NCBI GenBank assembly: GCA_003833135.1
Contig: QZLH01000651.1
Coordinates: forward strand, 9,317 to 70,560
Source: Oehlia diaphana
Taxonomy: Eukaryota > Glomeromycota > Glomeromycetes > Glomerales > Glomeraceae
Reading direction: 5' to 3'
Length of the DNA: 61,244 bases
Part shown: positions 52,124 through 61,244 of the stretch, piece by piece
Numbering within the stretch: the stretch's first letter is position 1
Layout of the letters: every line of letters starts with the position of its first letter
The notes under the pieces: model-generated
The model's input: the letters and a program-made list of their open reading frames with translations, nothing else
What the model was told of the DNA's origin: nothing
Database searches by the model: none
Position numbers and translations under genes: made by a program

Positions 52124-53809
52124 TCAAGTTGATTTCTCTAAAGCAAACATGGTATCTAATTCACCACTAGAATCCAGTTCTTTAATAATATCTAATCCAC
52201 CAACCAACTCTCCCTTATTAAATACCATCGGATATGTTGGCCAATCTACAAATTTTTTTAATCCTAAAAAAAATGGTATAAATTGTAAATATAATTTATA
52301 ATTTTCGCTTTACCTAAAAAATCCACTTGAAAAGTTACCTTGTCGAACTTCTTCATCCTGTAATATGTCAAAGTATTCATACTTGATTTTCTTTTCATCC
52401 AACATATTAACTAACGTTCTAAAAAATAGTTATATAATATTAATAAGGACAACATATTTATAATTTTCTATAATTAATAGATTAATTTACTTACTTTGAA
52501 AAACCACAACGCGGAGCCTCCGGTGAACCTTTTATAAAAATCATCGCATTACCCTTAGTAGTTAGTTCTTTAAGTCGTTCGTTTAAGTCTTTTTCTTTTG
52601 GAATCATGCCTTTGAATTCTCCATTGGCAACCAATTCTTTAATAATATCTAAACCACCTACAAGCTCTCCATTAATATAAACCTATTAATATTTGGAAAA
52701 AAAAAACATTTGATTAATATGTTAAATATAAAAATGATCTATTTAAACCAATCTAACCTGGGGGTAAGTTGGCCAATTAGAATATTCTTTTAAACCTAGA
52801 ATAAATACAATTTGTTAATATATATTTGATTATTTTAAATATACATTATATATTAAATTAAATCACGATATGATGCCTTGTCTAACTTCTTCATCAGCCA
52901 GAATATTGAAAGAACTAAATTTGACTTGATTTTCATTAAAAATCTCAATGAGTTTCCTTGAAAATCCACAACGTGGTTGAGTAGGTGTACCCTACATATA
53001 AAAAAAAGTAATAAGATTAAATAATCGGTACCAACTTAACCTTAATAAAATATAATGAGCCTTACAATAAATGATTCACAAAAAACGTGACTGAGATGTT
53101 TAACATAAGCAATATCATGATATGATCTACAAAATCCAAATGAATCTTGATCCTTAATCATAATCCCAATCACGTTCTTTGCGAAGACTCCCTCACTATA
53201 TTTAAAAAATAAATATTAACGAACTTTAATAAATGCCATAACAGGAGAGGAATTGGTCAATTCCTTCAGACGTGTATTCAAATCAACTGCTTTTTTTTCG
53301 CTTGTAGCAACTGGTTTGCCCGTAACAAACGTTGAAACCTTAGCGTATTTAGCAACTGCATTTGTAAGTTCCGGTGCATTTGCACCATTAATACGTTCTG
53401 CGATTTTTCCATTCTAAATGTAAAATAATCAGAATTTATATAATTAAAAAATGACTATAATTCGACATTACTCAATACCTTGAGAACTATAAAGGCTGGA
53501 ACCGCCTCGATTTCAAAGGATTCCGAAAGTTCAGGGAACTTCTCAGCCTCAATCTATTGTAATAAGTTTAAATGATAACCATTCTTATCAATAAAAACGT
53601 AATAATATGTTTAATTATATAATGTTACAAACCTTGACAAAGTTTACTGAACTATTTTTGCCCGCGAGTTCCGCGAAAACTTCATTCATTTGAGAACATG
53701 GCTGGGCCCATGTTGCCCAAAAATCAAGAATTATTACAGAACCTTTGTTTTTCTCGATAAGATTCTTCAAACCGTCTTCTGAAGTAAGTTCTATCAAGTT
53801 GCTGTCCAT
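52124..53809 (-). CDS. GRX4: Multidomain monothiol glutaredoxin (Grx3/Grx4/PICOT)
   Basis: ATG 53809 ([20 protein letters not shown]). Thioredoxin-like domain: [20 protein letters not shown], with WAQPC replacing the dithiol CGPC as usual in this family, and [20 protein letters not shown]. Two glutaredoxin domains follow, each with a CGFS site: [17 protein letters not shown] and [17 protein letters not shown], and with [20 protein letters not shown] in the first. The third domain has [20 protein letters not shown] and ends ALEKST. These proteins bind a bridging [2Fe-2S] cluster with glutathione and deliver or sense iron in the cytosol and nucleus. Yeast Grx3/4 has one Grx domain; two domains match animal PICOT. 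One intron (near 52878) has a GC donor. It is divergent from RPN5. Confidence 0.93.
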
Positions 53810-53978
53810 TGTTGTTGAAAGAAAGAACAAATGTCGGTCAAATATTATTATTATATCAGATTATCTAATACCTAAGTAGTCAATAATCAATCTATACCAA
53901 TAAGGGAATAATTAATTTTCGTATAAGGTACACGTAATTGTTTGCAATTTTGATTTTTTTTTTATTTTTCTCGTAGCA
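53810..53978. promoter_or_regulatory. Shared divergent promoter, glutaredoxin / RPN5
   Basis: Only 169 bp separate the two ATGs. The interval contains T-runs before the RPN5 start and AT-rich sequence; no specific motif could be proven. Confidence 0.6.
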
Positions 53979-56088
53979 ATGTCAGACGGAAAACTCGAGA
54001 AACCCGAAATAGACTTTACCCCGGTCTGCGATGTAAAATTGCCGGAAACCGAATTATTAGCCCAGGTTCTTTCTATTTAACGCGACCATTAGAATAAATT
54101 ATATATGTTTTTGGCACTACTGGTTTAAGAAAATTTAACGAATTTATTCTTAAATACCATTACAGCAAGGGAAATTGGCCCAAGCATTGGATCAATTATT
54201 GGCACTTGAAAAGCAGACACGTCAGGTATGACTTTTATATTAAATTAATTACATGTTTATAATACGATTTGCTTGTAACTGAATTTTTTTATATTTTAAT
54301 AGGCATCGGATTTAGCCTCTTCTACTCGTGTGTTAGTTCATATTGTTAAATTATGTCACCAATCGGGAGACTGGAAATTGCTAAATGAATACGTGATTTT
54401 ACTTTCAAAGAAACATGGTCAATTGAAACAAGTATGATTGTATCTTTTTATTTTATTTTGAATTTATTTTTATATTTATATTCATCAATCAAACTACGCT
54501 TGCTGATAGGCTATTACAAAGATGGTTCAGGAAACCATGACTTATATTGAAAACACCCCAAATCTTGAAACAAAACTTGAATTGATTGATACTTTACGCA
54601 CAGTTACTGAAGGAAAAGTATGTAGGACATTCAATTCGTCAAATTACTTTATTAATAAGTCTAATAATACTAATTTATAAAATCCTTATTTATTGAACAT
54701 ATAGATATATGTTGAAGTTGAAAGGGCGCGTTTAACACGCATGTTATCCAGGATTAGAGAAGACGAAGGCAAAATTAATGAAGCCGCTGATGTTTTGCAA
54801 GAATTGCAGGTAGAATTTATATTTAGAATTTTGTTCGTATGATTCGGTTTTATTTATAATTAATTTAAATGTAATTTTAGGTGGAAACTTTCGGATCAAT
54901 GGAAAAAAGAGAAAAAACGGATTTTATTCTTGAACAAATGCGCTTAACTCTTGCTAAGAAGGATTATACACGAATGCAAATCATTAGCAGGAAAATTAAT
55001 ACAAAATTTTTTGCCGAGACAGAACAACAGGTAAATTTGTACGGTTTAATTGCGTATTATTGAAATCTAGGTTAATAAAAATTTTTTAAAAAACAGGATT
55101 TGAAACTTCGTTATTATGAATTGATGATTCAACACGCTTTGCATGAAGAACAATACTTAAATGTTTGCAAGTATTATCGTCATGTTTATGATACACCACT
55201 TGTTAAGGAAGATGAAATGAAGTGGAAAGGAGTAAGTTATTAAATATAAAGATTATTAAATGTGAAATTTTTATTTATGATTATTTTTATTCTAGATTTT
55301 AGAAAATGTCATTTATTTCATCGCGCTTTCACCTTATGACAATGAACAACACGATTTGCTGCATCGTATATATGAAGATCCTAACCTTATTAAACTTCCG
55401 TTACATCAGTATATTAATATATATTATATTTTTTTTTTCTCTTTTAAAAGAAGTGTTTTAATTATTAATTACCTTTGTTACTAGTCAACTTGCAAAGAAT
55501 TTTGTAACTCCTGAGCTCATGCGATGGCCGATCATTCAACAAGTATTCGGAGATATGTTAAGAAAAACACCCGTTTTTTTAATTGGCGACGAAGCTGGAG
55601 AAAAACGTTGGGGAGAATTACATAATCGCGTGATTGAACATGTAATTAATTTTTTTAAATGAATGATTTATACAGAATGTTTGGAAATCTGTTAACTATT
55701 TTTATTTAATACAGAATATTAGGGTCTTGGCTAAATACTATGTCAGGATCAGAATGAGCAGAATGACATCGTTATTGGATCTCACCGATCAGGTAAATGT
55801 TCTTTCTAATTTTTCTAATTAAATGATTTATTTCTTATAAAATAAAATAAAACTTCCGTTTTATTACAGCAAGCAGAAGATTTCCTTGCGAAGCTTGTAG
55901 AATCGAAAACTATTTATGCTAAGATAGATAGACCAGCTGGAATTATATCTTTTGCGGCTCCTAAAAACGCCAATCAAGTATTAAATGACTGGTCAAACAA
56001 TATTAATTCCTTATTGGGACTTATAGAAAAGACGTGTCATTTGATTACGAAAGAAGAAATGCTGCATAGTATTGCTCGAGTGAAATAA
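53979..56088 (+). CDS. RPN5: 26S proteasome regulatory subunit RPN5 (PSMD12)
   Basis: ATG 53979 ([20 protein letters not shown]). About eleven exons in phase encode TPR-like helices ([98 protein letters not shown]) and then the PCI domain ([60 protein letters not shown]). It ends HSIARVK at 56088. RPN5 is a horseshoe subunit of the proteasome lid around the deubiquitinase RPN11; its yeast counterpart is also shared with the COP9 signalosome. Full length is kept and no motif is missing. It is convergent with the SPT small-subunit gene (98 bp). Confidence 0.96.
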
Positions 56089-56186
56089 GAAATAGGAATT
56101 TTCGATCCTTTTTATAGACATTAAAATAAAGTATTATAAGTTAATATTAAAATTATTAAATTAAATACATGGTATTAAAAACTAAT

Positions 56187-56473
56187 TCAATGATAAGCCG
56201 AAGCATAGTATGATAATCTAGAGGCAAAATAAGCCAATTGTTCAGGAAGATAAAAGACATAAAAGAATGTAGTGTATGTAAAAAGCGCCAAAAAAACGAT
56301 AACAATTGAATCTACAAAATTTAAAAAGTCATTGAATATTTTATTAATTTATTCGATAAAAACGTAAACATACTGAATAGAGCCTTTTCCCACGGTTCGA
56401 GCATATATAAAGCAGTTGTCACTTCATATTGATAATTTTTAAGTGCTAAATAGTTACGAATTGCTTTAAGCAT
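56187..56473 (-). CDS. Serine palmitoyltransferase small subunit (SPTSS/TSC3-like)
   Basis: Two exons (56374-56473 and 56187-56311), together 225 nt, 74 aa. The N-terminus reads MLKAIRNYLALKNYQYEVTT, then ALYMLEPWEKALFNS across the intron. ALYMLEPWE...FN is the hallmark of the animal and plant SPT small subunits, preceded by the typical YQY. A hydrophobic segment (IVIVFLALFTYTTFFYVFYL) and a short tail with PEQLAYFASRL follow. These small ER proteins activate the LCB1/LCB2 heterodimer and influence acyl-CoA choice in the first step of sphingolipid synthesis. The yeast counterpart Tsc3 is diverged, so this copy resembles the animal/plant type. Phase and both splice sites fit. Confidence 0.88.
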
Positions 56474-56790
56474 TTTTTTTTATTATTATTATTAACTTTC
56501 TTAACCAAAGATCCGAAATTAAATAGCGATGTCGATCATAAACTGTTACCCAAAACAGTAAATGCGCACAGTCAAGTTCAAATATGATTTGTAGACGTGT
56601 ATGTATTTTTTTTTTAAAAAAAAAATTTATTAGCGAATTAATTTAATTAATTATTATTATAGAGTACATAAAACAAAATTTTTCTAGATTAATAAACAAA
56701 TAAACTAGATTATCATAGATCTTCAAATTATTTTCATCTATTTGCATTATAATTAATTTATCTCTTATAAAGAATTATGGCAAGTTATTT
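56474..56790. other. Short region between SPT small subunit and ATG5
   Basis: 317 bp of AT-rich sequence with the SPT-subunit promoter and the ATG5 3' UTR. Nothing else was seen. Confidence 0.5.
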
Positions 56791-58081
56791 TTATGTTTCT
56801 AAAAGGACAACAATATGTAAGAAATTATCAGGATAACAAAGATTCTGTGATGCCCAAAGAATGGGAATATTTAATTGCGGGATAACACCATGAATAACAG
56901 GAGCAGCAAAGGCATTTTCAGTAGGTAAAGGCGAAGGGAATAATTCCGGGAGAATTTGATGTAATACATCCCCTAATGTAAGCTGATTTCCTATTGAAAA
57001 AAAGATCAAATTATAAATTAATTAAAATATTATTAAAAAAATGGAAGCATAAACTTCTCTCAAAATATTTCACTTACCATTCTCGTCTGACGGAGCAATT
57101 GGTTCTTGTATAACTGGGCAGTTATCAGGTAAATATATCCGTAATGGAATATGTTTCGGTAATTGTCCATCATTAGTGACAAGACGATAATTTATACTCC
57201 AAAAACGATCATAATTTTCCGTACGATATTTTTGAGAGAAACCTTATACTGTTAAATGATAATAAACTTTTGGTGAACGAAAAATCATCACTTATTACTT
57301 TAAGATAAAAGGATACTGGACCAAAGTCCATCCAAAAGTTGTGTTTGATCATTCTTTGACAAATTCATAACTTTTTTTGTGCTGCCATTCCTAAGAAAAT
57401 CGGCCTTTAAAACAAAATATAAGTAAAATGAGTTTTTTTAAGTATACTACCGATCGAAAAAATGAATTAATTTACCTCCTTAATCATTGACATAAAGAAA
57501 TCTTGTGTCGCATCAATAGCCTGAGCACGTATCAATTTATCTATAGGGAAATTCTTGAAATGAACAGTAACTGGCCACGGTAGAGGTGGTGGGCTATTTG
57601 AATCAGGTCGGTATCCTGTATGCAAATCATATAAAAGTCCAATCGGGTAATGCCTAGAATTACAAATGTTATTTAAGCGAGAGAAATGAAAAAAAACCTT
57701 TTTTGGATTCAATCAATCAAGAGTGATAAATACCATTTAAGTGGAATACCATCCACGTCATACCAAATTTCTGCGTCGTCTCCAATAAAATTCAGAGCCA
57801 TGTTTGTCATGTCTACAAAGTATTTCCTAATTTGACTCGTTAATAAAGGAAAATATGAGCACCGAGGAGCTTCTAACTGTCAGGAAAATAAAAATAAGTT
57901 ACTAGTTTTCAACAGCGAATTTCTCGATTCTAATTTTTAAATCTTAAAATAAACTTACAAAATAAGGTTCCACTAAGACTTTAGCTCCTAACTCTGCTGC
58001 TTCAGTACTATCAAGTGAGAATTTTATAGGAAGTGTACCATCCCAAATAGCTCGAGTAATAGGGTTTTGTGGTGCTGTCAT
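56791..58081 (-). CDS. ATG5: Autophagy protein ATG5
   Basis: ATG 58081 (MTAPQNPITRAIWDGTLPIK). Exons give the first ubiquitin-like fold (LEAPRCSYFPLLTSQIRKYF, IWYDVDGIPLKW) joined to HYPIGLLYDLHTGYRPDSNS and PWPVTVHFKNFPIDKLIRAQ. The helical part contains FFMSMIKEADFLRNGSTKKV, with the Lys in the MIKEAD segment at the place of the ATG12-acceptor Lys130 of the human protein. The second ubiquitin-like fold ends with NQLTLGDVLHQILPELFPSP and PILWASQNLCYPDNFLHIVV, stop at 56791. ATG12-ATG5 with ATG16 forms the E3-like enzyme that lipidates ATG8. The exon join near 57235-57320 (WSS/FSQKYR) is by phase. No key region is missing. It is divergent from the BORCS7-like gene. Confidence 0.94.
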
Positions 58082-58278
58082 TGCTAATCAAACTAATCAA
58101 CAGATCAAATTATTCTTTTTCAAAGTAGTTAAAATATTCGCGAAAATGTGTAGTCATGTGCGTTTATTATCATGCAATTATCGAATTTTTTGTGTAACAT
58201 GCAAAAAAGTATATATTTACACAAAAAACGTCAGTTTTTAGTTTTTTTTTTTTTGTTGAAAAAAGAAAGAAAAAAAAA
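58082..58278. promoter_or_regulatory. Shared divergent promoter, ATG5 / BORCS7-like
   Basis: 197 bp separates the start codons of an autophagy gene and a probable lysosome-positioning gene. It contains A/T homopolymers on the BORCS7 side; no specific site was identified. Confidence 0.55.
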
Positions 58279-58874
58279 ATGAAAATTGAACTTAATGAAA
58301 AAGCACAAAATTCATTTGGGAGTGTTCGTGGAATTGTAAAGGTAATTTTTGTTTTTTTTAAGAAAAAGAATTTTAAAATCATTAATAATTTTTCGAATTT
58401 TACGATCAAAAAAAATAATTAGACTGTTATTAAGAATGCAAACGTCAGTGAGGTGAGCGAAGAAACTTTTTTTTTACCTCTATATATTTATTTATTTTCC
58501 CTTAAATTAATTAAAGGAATTAATGAAAACCGCAAAATTATTTGCAAATCTCGATGTATCAATGAAATCAACTCATCAAGTGAGTTTTTAATTGACTTAT
58601 TTCTTTTAAAAAAAAGAGATTCATTAAAGTTTTTTATAATTTAATTAGTCCCTAGAAAAACTTACTATTGGAATAACTCAGTTACGAGAAAGGTAAATAT
58701 CACAATATATATTGTTTAATTGAAAAATGCCAATGAAATTAAGTATGAATTTCGTTTTTTTTTTATTATTAACATTTTAGGAATAATCAAATGTTAGAAA
58801 TCTTACATATTATTCCACAGATAAATGATGGGTTAAACGTTGAAGAATTAATTAAATGTTCTTCTACTCAATAA
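58279..58874 (+). CDS. BORCS7-like (BORC complex) small protein
   Basis: Five short exons in phase give about 97 aa: MKIELNEKAQNSFGSVRGIV / TVIKNANVSE / ELMKTAKLFANLDVSMKSTH / SLEKLTIGITQLRER / NNQMLEILHIIPQINDGL... ending SSTQ at 58874. The pattern of a helical protein with EL...A+....D.....S..SL.K+......L......... matches the core of BORCS7. BORC sits on lysosomes or endosomes and recruits Arl8 and kinesin for outward transport. The match is by eye over about 50 residues, so a different BLOC-1/BORC-type coiled-coil subunit is possible. All introns are GT-AG and 50-100 bp long, which supports a real gene. Confidence 0.6.
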
Positions 58875-60069
58875 AAATGTTTTTAATATTGCTAACTTCA
58901 TTTAATTATTTCAATTTTTTTTTTTTTATTACACTTTACCGAGAGCATGTAATACATAAAACAGATCACCTCAACCGCTGTTTATTTTTCAAAATTCTTT
59001 CATATAGAAAAATATTATAACATTAATAGCTGTAAAATTAAGATTTATATGTAACATTTCTTTTAATATTAATTTATTTAATCATTTTTTTAAGCAAATA
59101 ACAATATAATATTTTTTGGGTATCACCGGTGGTGATGGTCACCGATGGTGAAATTATGATGTAATGCCGGCCAGTATTTTATTAGGTGTTAATTCTGGTC
59201 GAGAAAATATTATAATGCTGGTACGGTGAGTAGCAATTACTTATTTTTGCAAATAAAAAGTAATTGCCGATCTGCACATGATTATTATTGCTAATCGCAT
59301 ATAAAGATTTGTAATTAAATTTGCAATTAAATCAATTAAATCATAAAATTTAAAATCTTTTTATCCAAATATTTAAAATATAGTTCATAAATTTCAAAAT
59401 CCTATAATCTGATTAGAAATATAAAAAAAATTTTTAATTTTTCATATAGATGAATCTGTTAATTAATTTAAAAAAATACCATAAAATTAAATCTTTTTTA
59501 TTCAAATATAATAAATATAATTCTTATAAATTCAAAAATATTTTTTTTTAAAATTATTAAAAACTGTTTAAAACAAGCCTTTTATTATTAAATTAAAATA
59601 AAAACATTTTGCAACATTTTTTTATTTAAAATAATTAAAATTTGTTGCAAAATTGTTTTTTAATTTGTTAAATTAAAATAAAAATTTTTTTGCAATATTT
59701 TTTACAATTAAAATTTATTGCAAACAGTTTATTATTTGTTAAATTGTTTATTAAAATAATTAAAAGCTGTTGTAAAATAATTTTTTTCATTAAACTAAAA
59801 TAAAAAACATTTTGCACCATTTTTTATTAAAACAATTAAAACTTATTGTGAAATAGTTTTTTATTTGTTAAATTAAAAATAAATAAATATTTTGCAATAT
59901 CTTTTTTATTAAAATAACTAAAATCCATTATAAATTAAATTTTTTCATTAAATTAAAATAAAATATTTTGCAACATTTTTTATTTTATTTATTAAATTAA
60001 AAATAATATATTTTTTATTAAAATCAGATATAAACTATTATAAAACAGTATAAAAAATATTTGTATAGT
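58875..60069. other. AT-rich repeat-containing intergenic region
   Basis: About 1.2 kb. It holds a GC-richer patch with CACCGGTGGTGATGG at about 59126, an inverted repeat at 59233-59267 (arms GCAATTACTT and AAGTAATTGC), and the tandem repeats listed separately. No gene was seen. Confidence 0.6.
59570..60010. repeat. Degenerate AT-rich tandem repeat, period about 75-80 bp
   Basis: The phrase TTTTGCAAYATTTTTTAT recurs at about 59608, 59687, 59810, 59889 and 59964, alternating with TTGTTGCAAAATNGTTTTTTA-like phrases. Spacing is mostly 75-80 bp. Copies are diverged by small indels. Confidence 0.65.
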
Positions 60070-60259
60070 TAGGGCTCCGACCAGTTTCGGTTTTTTGATT
60101 TACTGAACTGAATCCTTCGGTAAATTTACTGATCGGTTTCAGTAATTTCAGTTTCGGTATCGGTTTTGCGATTTACTGAACTGAATTACCGAATAAAGTT
60201 AGTACAGTAAATTCGGTAATACAGATTGATTTTATCAATCTTTTTTTTTAAAAAAATTC

Positions 60260-60475
60260 TTTCGTTAATAATTTCCTTTACCCTTTTGTTAATAATTACC
60301 CTTTCATTAATAATTACCCTTTTGTTAATAATTAATTACCCTTTTGTTAATAATTAATTACCCTTTCATTAATAATTAATTTCCCCTTTTGTTAATAATT
60401 AATTTCCTCTTCGTTAATAATTTTCCTTTCGTTAATAATTTTCCTTTCGTTAATAATTTTTCTTTCGTTAATATT
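60260..60475. repeat. Tandem repeat of a CGTTAATAATT-type unit
   Basis: About ten units close to TTTCGTTAATAATTACCC follow each other with a period of 18-27 bp. Variants alternate CCC/TCC and TTTCG/TTTTG. It lies between the presumed hAT end and its transposase start. Confidence 0.85.
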
Positions 60476-60520
60476 AATTACTACATACTATTTTTTTTAA
60501 TACTTTAATCTAATATAATA

Positions 60521-61244
60521 ATGACAGATTCAGAAACTGACCAAACTGATGAAGAAATGGAAGAAGAAGTGAAAAAAGAAGTGCCGGTGGAGGAAGAAGT
60601 GGAGGAAGAAGTGGACGAAGAAGTGGACGAAGAAGTGGATGAAGAAAATGAAGAAGGAGACGAGCATGAAGTGGAACAAGATGAAGGAAATAATACTAAG
60701 TGTAATACTAATAAGCATAGTTAGGTTTGGGAGCATTTTAAGTTCGAAGACTCAGCGAAAAAAGCCAGGTGTAACTATTGCAAGAGTTTGATCAGTTGTA
60801 ATAAAGGCAGTACCACTGGACTATCAAACCATCTTAAAAGCAAACATAGTTTAACAAAAGATCAAGGAAGAGGACAACTCACTATACGTGAGGTCATCAA
60901 TAATTCTAAAGCAATTGTAAGTGATCATTTGTGATATTATATATGAATATTTTTTAATTTTTTCATATATTTTTATTCATATTAAATTTAGGTATACAGT
61001 AAAGAAACTTTTAGGAAATTTCTTATTGAATGGATCATAAAAAATGATCTTTCTTTCACATGTGTAGAATCAAAAGATTTTAGAAATATGATTTGTCTTT
61101 TGCGCAAAAATGCATTTATACTGTCCGCCGACACAATAAAAAATGATATAATATCAATTTTTAATGAAAGTAAAAAAAAAATTTGTTCTATTTTACAGGT
61201 ATTATATTTGTATTTTTGAATAATATTTTATTTGAATTATTTGA
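60521..61244 (+). pseudogene. hAT transposase with BED zinc finger, interrupted by a stop, partial
   Basis: ATG 60521 opens an acidic N-terminus (MTDSETDQTDEEMEEEVKKE) that stops at a TAG (60722-60724). The same frame continues directly with VWEHFKFEDSAKKARCNYCK, then TTGLSNHLKSKH, a BED-type zinc finger (C-x2-C ... H-x4-H). A GT-AG intron (60918-60991) leads to VYSKETFRKFLIEWIIKNDL and a further exon ending SILQ before a GT donor at 61199. The frame is open on both sides of the single stop, so it reads as one recent nonsense change or a late start. The catalytic region is beyond the window. Confidence 0.75.

Larger units (their letters stand above)
60070..61244 (+). mobile_element. hAT-type DNA transposon, 5' part (runs off the window)
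   Basis: A candidate left end TAGGGCTCCGACCAGTTTCG starts at 60070 and has the TAGGG/CAGGG-like start of hAT ends. It is followed by TTTACTGAACTGAAT direct repeats (about 60100 and 60172), the 22-bp tandem repeats at 60260-60475, and a BED-finger transposase frame. The right end lies outside the window, so the terminal repeat cannot be confirmed. Confidence 0.7.

Overview
This is a eukaryotic nuclear window, most likely from an early-diverging fungus of the arbuscular mycorrhizal type (Glomeromycotina, Rhizophagus-like). The base composition is very AT-rich. Genes are split by many short GT-AG introns (about 50-120 bp). Long A/T homopolymers are frequent, and the proteins match fungal and opisthokont families. 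The organism call is inference from style and gene content; no rRNA or marker barcode is present. One assembly gap of Ns lies at 16674-17179.

Layout. 1-2.5 kb: repeats and a small foldback element. 2.5-14 kb: LIS1/PAC1 (dynein regulator), transketolase, AATF/BFR2 (small-subunit processome) and STN1 (telomere CST complex), all on +, then an F-box/LRR-like gene on -. 15-19 kb: a class I cyclic-nucleotide phosphodiesterase on - with an N-terminal response-regulator receiver domain and a C-terminal CaaX box. Its ten exons were rebuilt with consistent phase across the gap. 19-23.4 kb: AT-rich, no supportable gene. 23.5-26.4 kb: kinesin-13. 26.9-31 kb: a transposon island (decayed Tc1/mariner, a 0.73-kb TIR element with target duplication, a 185-bp MITE), followed by an intronless orphan gene at 31.7 kb.

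33-58.9 kb is a compact housekeeping stretch: CTP:phosphoethanolamine cytidylyltransferase, VMA22/CCDC115, CCR4 deadenylase, a putative mitochondrial membrane protein, ATP synthase OSCP, eIF6, a nuclear-encoded mitochondrial ribosomal protein S3, an ORT1-type mitochondrial carrier, NSE2 SUMO ligase, a 67-residue membrane protein, a double dsRBD protein, a Grx3/4 glutaredoxin, RPN5, a serine palmitoyltransferase small subunit, ATG5 and a BORCS7-like protein. Several are divergent pairs separated by only 170-310 bp. The last 2 kb hold AT-rich tandem repeats and the 5' part of a hAT transposon whose transposase frame contains a stop.

The genes do not form an operon or one pathway. The most unusual items are the receiver-phosphodiesterase fusion with a prenylation motif, the intronless nuclear rps3, the short genes that simple ORF calling misses (SPT small subunit, 67-aa membrane protein, BORCS7-like), two GC-AG introns, and the TIR element with clustered subterminal motifs.
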